NCBI RefSeq assembly: GCF_014201335.1
Contig: NZ_JACHEB010000011.1
Span: 1-64,000 of the forward strand
Direction of reading: 5' to 3'
DNA length: 64,000 nt
Source of the DNA: Tunturiibacter gelidiferens
Lineage (GTDB): Bacteria; Acidobacteriota; Terriglobia; Terriglobales; Acidobacteriaceae
Shown here: positions 59,796 to 64,000 of the stretch, in pieces
Position numbering within the stretch: the first letter of the stretch is position 1
Layout of the letters: each line of letters begins with the position of its first letter
Made by a program: the position numbers and the translations under genes
Notes under the pieces: generated by a model
The model's database searches: none
The model's input: only the letters and a program-made list of their open reading frames with translations
Told to the model about the DNA's origin: nothing

Positions 59796-61355
59796 GTGAA
59801 TCCAATCAAGATGCAGGGTACGATCAAACGTATGAATAAAAGCAAAACAACGGGCGCTGCAAGGGCGTCAGTTAGTTCTGTTGGGTTCGGCCTCCTTTTA
59901 GCCTGCAATCTGTCGTACGCACAGGCACCGGGCGGTCAGGCGCCGCAGACCCCAGCCAGCGGACCCGGCACCGCCACCAATAGCTCGGTCGTCGCGAACG
60001 CCCAACAAAGTCTGTACACCGCCACCGGGCAAAACGGCGCTCAACCTACGCAGGACTCCTTCAAGGGAAGCGTGGTCACGGGCAAGGCTACAGACGGCGT
60101 GCTCGATCTCTCGCTCGACGACGCCATTCAACGTGGCCTGCGGCAGAACCTCGGTCTAATTCTGCAGACTTCGTCGGTAAAAAACGCCGCCGGTCAGCGT
60201 CTGGAGGAACTGCAGCCGCTTCTGCCCACCGTTACCGGGTCCGCGAGCATAGAAGTCGAGCAAATTAATCTTGCTGCATTCGGCTTGAAGTTTCCCGGTG
60301 TCGCGCCCATCATTGGGCCGTTCCAGGTGGTCGACTTTCGCGCATATCTGACTCAGAATCTGGTCAACGTTTCAGCGCTAAAGAATTATCTATCAGCGAA
60401 GCACAACTTCCAGGGCGCACGTCTTACCGCAGAGGACGCACGCGACCTCGTAGCTCTCACCGTGGGGAACGCATATCTGCTGTGCATTGCGGACACCGCG
60501 CGAATCGAAGCGGTCACTGCGGAGTTGGCAACGTCAAAAGTCTCGCTCGATCAGGCCGTCGCAGCGCATGATGCCGGCACTAGCCCAAAGCTTGACGTGC
60601 TTCGCGCCCAAGTCGACTACCAGAACGAAGAGCAGACTCTGATTTCGGCGAAGAATAGCCTTGAGAAGGACAAGCTCGCCCTGGCGCGTACGATTGGACT
60701 GCCTCTTGACCAGGTCTTCCGTTTGACCGACCGCGTTCCTTTCCAGGCCCTCGATCACGTCGACCCTGAGGTCGCGTTTCAGCAGGCGCTGAAGACACGA
60801 AAGGATCTGAAGGCATACGCCGAACAGGTGAAGGCTGCCAAGGACGAAAAGACTTCGGCCTGGGCTTACCAGCTTCCGGTCGCCAGCTTCTCGGGCGACT
60901 ACGGCGACATTGGCACCACGCCAGGCCACTCGCATGGAACCTTCACAGCAACGGGACAGGTAAGCGCGCCGATCCTCCAGATTGCGAAGACCCGAGGGCA
61001 GGAACAGGTCGCCGACGCCCAGTATGAACAGGCACGAGCGAAGCTCTCCGACCAAATCCAGCAGGTCAACCAGGATGTGCGCGACAGCCTGCTCGATATT
61101 CAGTCGGCGGCGAAGCTGGTCGAATCCACGCACTCGAATGTGGATCTCGCGAACGAGGCTCTCAGCGAAGCGCAACAACGATTCCATGCCGGTGTGTCGG
61201 ACAATCTACCTGTCTCACAGGCGCAGTCGCAGACAGAACAGGCGAACGATCAATACATCAGCGCGCTCTATCAGCACAATGTCGCCAAGCTTGCCTTGGC
61301 CCGTGCCCTGGGCGTGGCGCAGACCAATTACAAAGATTATCTCGGAGGAAAGTAA
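59796..61355 (+). CDS. TolC-family outer-membrane efflux protein
   Basis: A 519-aa exported protein. The frame starts at GTG 59796, with possible ATGs at 59811 and 59832; no start has a strong ribosome site. The signal peptide ends LLACNLSYAQ. Two OEP repeats follow: LSLDDAIQRGLRQNLGLILQ, KLDVLRAQVDYQNEEQTLIS, then ARAKLSDQIQQVNQDVRDSL and NEALSEAQQRFHAGVSDNLP. This is the helical outer-membrane and periplasmic tunnel of tripartite exporters. It overlaps the HlyD gene region tightly (2 bases between stop and next start). No inner-membrane pump gene follows. Confidence 0.92.
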   Translation: MNPIKMQGTIKRMNKSKTTGAARASVSSVGFGLLLACNLSYAQAPGGQAPQTPASGPGTATNSSVVANAQQSLYTATGQNGAQPTQDSFKGSVVTGKATDGVLDLSLDDAIQRGLRQNLGLILQTSSVKNAAGQRLEELQPLLPTVTGSASIEVEQINLAAFGLKFPGVAPIIGPFQVVDFRAYLTQNLVNVSALKNYLSAKHNFQGARLTAEDARDLVALTVGNAYLLCIADTARIEAVTAELATSKVSLDQAVAAHDAGTSPKLDVLRAQVDYQNEEQTLISAKNSLEKDKLALARTIGLPLDQVFRLTDRVPFQALDHVDPEVAFQQALKTRKDLKAYAEQVKAAKDEKTSAWAYQLPVASFSGDYGDIGTTPGHSHGTFTATGQVSAPILQIAKTRGQEQVADAQYEQARAKLSDQIQQVNQDVRDSLLDIQSAAKLVESTHSNVDLANEALSEAQQRFHAGVSDNLPVSQAQSQTEQANDQYISALYQHNVAKLALARALGVAQTNYKDYLGGK

Positions 61356-61357
61356 AC

Positions 61358-62668
61358 TTGCCAGACCAATCAGATCAGCAGCAAGGTGGCCAGACCGCGC
61401 AGATCAGCGGGACAGTGCAAATTAAGCAGAACACAGGAGACAAACAGCCTCCTCCGGAGGATTCGCACAAGCAGGAAGAGGACGACGCCCCTGAGAAAAA
61501 ATCCGGCCGCAAGTTTATCGTCATCGCGGTGATTATCCTCCTTGTCATCGGAGCGGGAATCTTCTATTGGCGTTCAACCTTCAGCGAGGACACTGACGAC
61601 GCCCAGGTGGACGGCGATCTCTATCAGGTAAGCTCCCGAGTTACCGGCCAGGTCATCAAGGTTTATGTCGAAGACAATCAGCAGATCAAAGTAGGCGATC
61701 CTATCGCCGAGATCGACCCGCGCGACTATCAGGTAGCGCTCGAGCAGGCCCAGGCTAACCTCGCTAGCTCGCAAGCCGCTGCGATCCAGGCGACGGTCAA
61801 TGTGCCCATCATTGGCGTCAACGTTAACACCAGTGTCAGCACCACCGGCTCCGATGTCACTGGCAGTTCTGCAGCGGTGGAGCAGGCCCGCAAGCAAGCT
61901 CAGGCCGCAGAGGCTCGCGTCGTCGCTGCCAAGGCAACCGCGATCAAATCGCATCTCGACGTGGAAAGATACACCCCGCTGGTGGAGAAGGATGTCATCT
62001 CGAAGCAGCAATTTGACGCTGCTGTAGCGACAGATGCTGCGAATCAGGCATCTGTGCTGGAGGCTGAAGCTACGGTCATTGGGAATCAAGCTGCGGTGAG
62101 TCAGGCAATTCAAAAGCTTGCCCAGTCGCGTTTCCAAGCGGCGCAATCCGTCAAAACCGGCCCCGACCAAGTGCGTGTCCAGCAGGCGAAGGCGAACTCA
62201 GCTCTTGCCGACGTCAAGCAGGCGCAGGCGAAGGTCGATCAAGCTCTTCTCAACCTCGGCTACACCCACATCACCGCCCCCACCACGGGTATCGTCAACA
62301 AAAAGAACGTTCAGGTGGGTGTGAATCTCAGTATCGGACAAGATGTGCTGACGATCATCCCTCTGACTAACCTCTGGGTGACCGCAAACTTCAAGGAGAC
62401 GCAGCTCTCAAAGATGAAGCCTGGCCAGCCAGTCACTCTCAAGGTCGATGCCCTGGGCGGTCGTAAGTTCCACGGTAAAGTAACCCAAATCGGCGGCGCT
62501 ACTGGCTCGAGGCTCTCCCTGTTTCCTCCTGAAAACGCTACCGGAAACTATGTCAAGGTCGTCCAGCGAATCCCCGTTCGAATTGATTTCACGAATCTGC
62601 AACAGGAAAACGGCGACTATGCCCTGCGTCCAGGAATGTCGGTGACTCCGGATGTAGAGGTCAAATGA
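61358..62668 (+). CDS. HlyD/EmrA-type membrane fusion protein
   Basis: A 436-aa protein starting at TTG, with GGAGGAAAG about 7 bases upstream. One membrane helix (KFIVIAVIILLVIGAGIFYW, about residues 50-70) leads into the periplasmic part: a lipoyl-like half motif DDAQVDGDLYQVSSRVTGQV, long helical hairpins with Ala/Gln-rich coiled coils, then ITAPTTGIVNKKNVQVGVNL and PGQPVTLKVDALGGRKFHGK. This is the EmrA-type adaptor linking an inner-membrane pump to the TolC-like protein just upstream. The pump (EmrB or an ABC transporter) is not in this operon; dps follows. Confidence 0.95.
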   Translation: MPDQSDQQQGGQTAQISGTVQIKQNTGDKQPPPEDSHKQEEDDAPEKKSGRKFIVIAVIILLVIGAGIFYWRSTFSEDTDDAQVDGDLYQVSSRVTGQVIKVYVEDNQQIKVGDPIAEIDPRDYQVALEQAQANLASSQAAAIQATVNVPIIGVNVNTSVSTTGSDVTGSSAAVEQARKQAQAAEARVVAAKATAIKSHLDVERYTPLVEKDVISKQQFDAAVATDAANQASVLEAEATVIGNQAAVSQAIQKLAQSRFQAAQSVKTGPDQVRVQQAKANSALADVKQAQAKVDQALLNLGYTHITAPTTGIVNKKNVQVGVNLSIGQDVLTIIPLTNLWVTANFKETQLSKMKPGQPVTLKVDALGGRKFHGKVTQIGGATGSRLSLFPPENATGNYVKVVQRIPVRIDFTNLQQENGDYALRPGMSVTPDVEVK

Positions 62669-62733
62669 TAAAGGGAAACCGAGCTGTTCTCTGCGGCATC
62701 TGAAAACTGGAAGGTTAGTTTACGAGGTGGAAA

Positions 62734-63330
62734 ATGGCAGTTGCAATCAAGAAGGCAAGTTCGAGTAACGCGAACGTGGCGCCGCACTGGCATGCACACG
62801 CAAAGGAGATCCAGAAGTACGGCTCCGTGGTCGAGGATATCCCTCACCCGCTGAGTGCGAAGGTCCGGGCCGACATGGTCGCCCAGCTTAACCAGCTTCT
62901 GGCCGACTCCATCACCCTGCGTGACATGTACAAGAAGCACCACTGGCAGGTCTCCGGTCCGACCTTTTATCAGCTTCATCTTCTCTTCGACAAGCACTTT
63001 GATGAGCAGGTTGAGATGGTCGATACCATAGCCGAACGCGTCCAGTTACTCGGCGGCGTCACCATCGCTATGGGTGGGGATGTAGCCGAGGTCACCCGCC
63101 TCCAACGGCCGCCTCGTGGCAGGGAAGAAGTTCCGGTACAGATCTCCCGTCTCCTCGAGGCTCACAAGATCATCATTCAGAGCTGCCTAGACATCTCGGA
63201 TTTGGCAGACAAAGCGGGAGATCAGGGAACAAACGATCTGGTGATCAGCGATATTCTCCGCCCCAATGAGCTGCAGTCTTGGTTCATTGGCCAGCATTTG
63301 GTGGAGATGCCGTTGATTCTTGAAAAATAG
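62734..63330 (+). CDS. dps: Dps-family ferritin-like DNA protection protein
   Basis: A 198-aa protein starting at ATG 62734, with GAGGTGG upstream. The ferroxidase signature is HHWQVSGPTFYQLHLLFDKH and FDEQVEMVDTIAER, with the dinuclear-site His/Asp/Glu. It is longer than E. coli Dps at the N terminus, with a Lys-rich first 12 residues that may bind DNA. It forms a dodecamer that stores iron and protects DNA under oxidative stress. It is probably not part of the exporter operon, with 65 bases between. Confidence 0.95.
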   Translation: MAVAIKKASSSNANVAPHWHAHAKEIQKYGSVVEDIPHPLSAKVRADMVAQLNQLLADSITLRDMYKKHHWQVSGPTFYQLHLLFDKHFDEQVEMVDTIAERVQLLGGVTIAMGGDVAEVTRLQRPPRGREEVPVQISRLLEAHKIIIQSCLDISDLADKAGDQGTNDLVISDILRPNELQSWFIGQHLVEMPLILEK

Positions 63331-63381
63331 CCGAGGAGCACTCCTAAACTAGTTCGAATTCGATTTTTACGCTGAAGCAAG

Positions 63382-63410
63382 CAGCCCGGTCGCGCGAAGC
63401 CTCCGGGCTG
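63382..63410 (+). terminator. Hairpin after dps
   Basis: CAGCCCGG (63382-63389) pairs perfectly with CCGGGCTG (63403-63410), 52 bases past the dps stop. No strong T-run follows. Confidence 0.6.
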
Positions 63411-63475
63411 TGTATGTTAAAGGCTGTGAGCCCGCATCCAACTGCTCGCTCCAATCATCTGTACTACATAAGCCT

Positions 63476-64000
63476 ATGCCGATCGCACTCGCATTCTTCG
63501 TCCACTACGCCTACCTGATCGTCTTCCTTTGGGTATTGGTGGAGCAGGTCGGCATTCCTATTCCCAGTGTGCCGGTTTTGCTTACCGCTGGGACTCTTAG
63601 CGCGACACACACAGTCAGTCACCTCTATGTCGTCATTTCGGTTTTGTTTGCGTGCCTCATCGCGGACACCATCTGGTTCGCGCTCGGTCGCCGTTTTGGC
63701 AACAGTGTTTTGAAGCTGCTCTGTCGGCTTTCCTTTGAAGCTTCCACCTGTGTCAGCAAGACCGAGGGTTACTTCACTCGGCGCGGACCGGTCACTCTGC
63801 TCTTCGCGAAGTTCGTTCCGGGCCTCAGCACCGTTGCCGCGCCTATCGCTGGTCAAACCGGGATGCCCTATTCGAGGTTCCTTATGTGGGATCTTGCCGG
63901 CTCGTTCATTTGGGGGGAGACGTTCATTCTGGCCGGCCGGTTCTTCGGCGACGTTGCCAAAAAGAGCGCACCCTTCCTGCACTGGCTAGGCCACTTTGCC
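63476..64000 (+). CDS. DedA family membrane protein, 3' end beyond the window
   Basis: A frame starting ATG 63476 and running off the right edge (175 codons seen). The DedA pattern is clear: LIVFLWVLVEQVGIPIPSVP, LIADTIWFALGRRFGNSVLK, KTEGYFTRRGPVTLLFAKFV, PGLSTVAAPIAGQTGMPYSR and FLMWDLAGSFIWGETFILAG. These are inner-membrane proteins involved in lipid or flippase-like functions. The full family length is about 200-220 residues, so little is missing. Confidence 0.92.
   Translation, partial: MPIALAFFVHYAYLIVFLWVLVEQVGIPIPSVPVLLTAGTLSATHTVSHLYVVISVLFACLIADTIWFALGRRFGNSVLKLLCRLSFEASTCVSKTEGYFTRRGPVTLLFAKFVPGLSTVAAPIAGQTGMPYSRFLMWDLAGSFIWGETFILAGRFFGDVAKKSAPFLHWLGHFA

Overview
The window looks like chromosomal DNA of an Acidobacteriota member, most likely a Terriglobia-type soil genus such as Granulicella, Edaphobacter or Terriglobus. 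This is inferred from gene content: Oar-like TonB receptors with an N-terminal carboxypeptidase-regulatory domain, a Ser/Thr kinase fused to TPRs, a TIGR03118-type protein, a VWFA-like secreted protein, an orphan PEP-CTERM protein and GC-rich coding DNA. No rRNA or complete tRNA is present.

Layout. 0-2.0 kb is the end of an integrated element (an AlpA-like regulator, a replication-like protein and a cut-off ORF), closed by a 24-nt tRNA 3'-end fragment that looks like an attachment site. 2.2-9.1 kb is an amino-sugar-type locus: cutC, an N-acetylglucosamine-kinase-like gene and a 1151-aa TonB receptor, with a divergent DeoR regulator. Short motifs are shared between the upstream regions of these genes. 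9.1-15.4 kb carries a small TonB-C-like protein, a family 2 glycosyltransferase, a lipoprotein coupled to a subclass B3 metallo-beta-lactamase, a flavin monooxygenase coupled to an ATP-grasp ligase, and a quinone oxidoreductase. 15.5-20.5 kb holds a second TonB receptor, a VWA-like secreted protein and the TIGR03118 protein. 20.8-29.0 kb has the kinase-TPR protein, two VOC proteins with a TetR regulator, a GT39-type membrane glycosyltransferase and a methyltransferase.

29.3-31.6 kb is groES-groEL, with a readable sigma-70 promoter, a near-perfect CIRCE operator and a bidirectional terminator. 31.7-37.7 kb has a small secreted protein, an SDR oxidoreductase, a YwqE/CpsB-type tyrosine phosphatase, purQ, an alpha-amylase, a short AI-2E-type membrane protein and a PEP-CTERM protein. 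37.8-41.0 kb is a two-gene ABC transporter without a binding protein. 41.6-51.4 kb is an exopolysaccharide operon read leftward: wzi-like, BY-kinase, wza-like, three GT4 genes and a wcaF-like acetyltransferase. 51.5-56.6 kb has a degenerate E1-alpha-like gene, aceE and argJ. 56.8-64 kb has a SGNH-type lipoprotein, a Gfo/Idh/MocA oxidoreductase followed by an internally deleted FGGY-kinase relic, TolC-HlyD export genes, dps and a DedA gene cut by the window end.

How it fits together. The exopolysaccharide genes, the distant YwqE-like phosphatase and the PEP-CTERM protein all point to a surface-polymer lifestyle. The TonB receptors, amylase and kinases point to carbohydrate scavenging. No single gene cluster is clearly a new defence or biosynthetic system. 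The least explained parts are two families of intergenic repeats (CACCACG/A-tract arrays and REP-like palindromes), the shared motifs around the DeoR locus, the coupled ATP-grasp/flavin monooxygenase pair, and the E1-like protein that lacks the thiamine-diphosphate motif.
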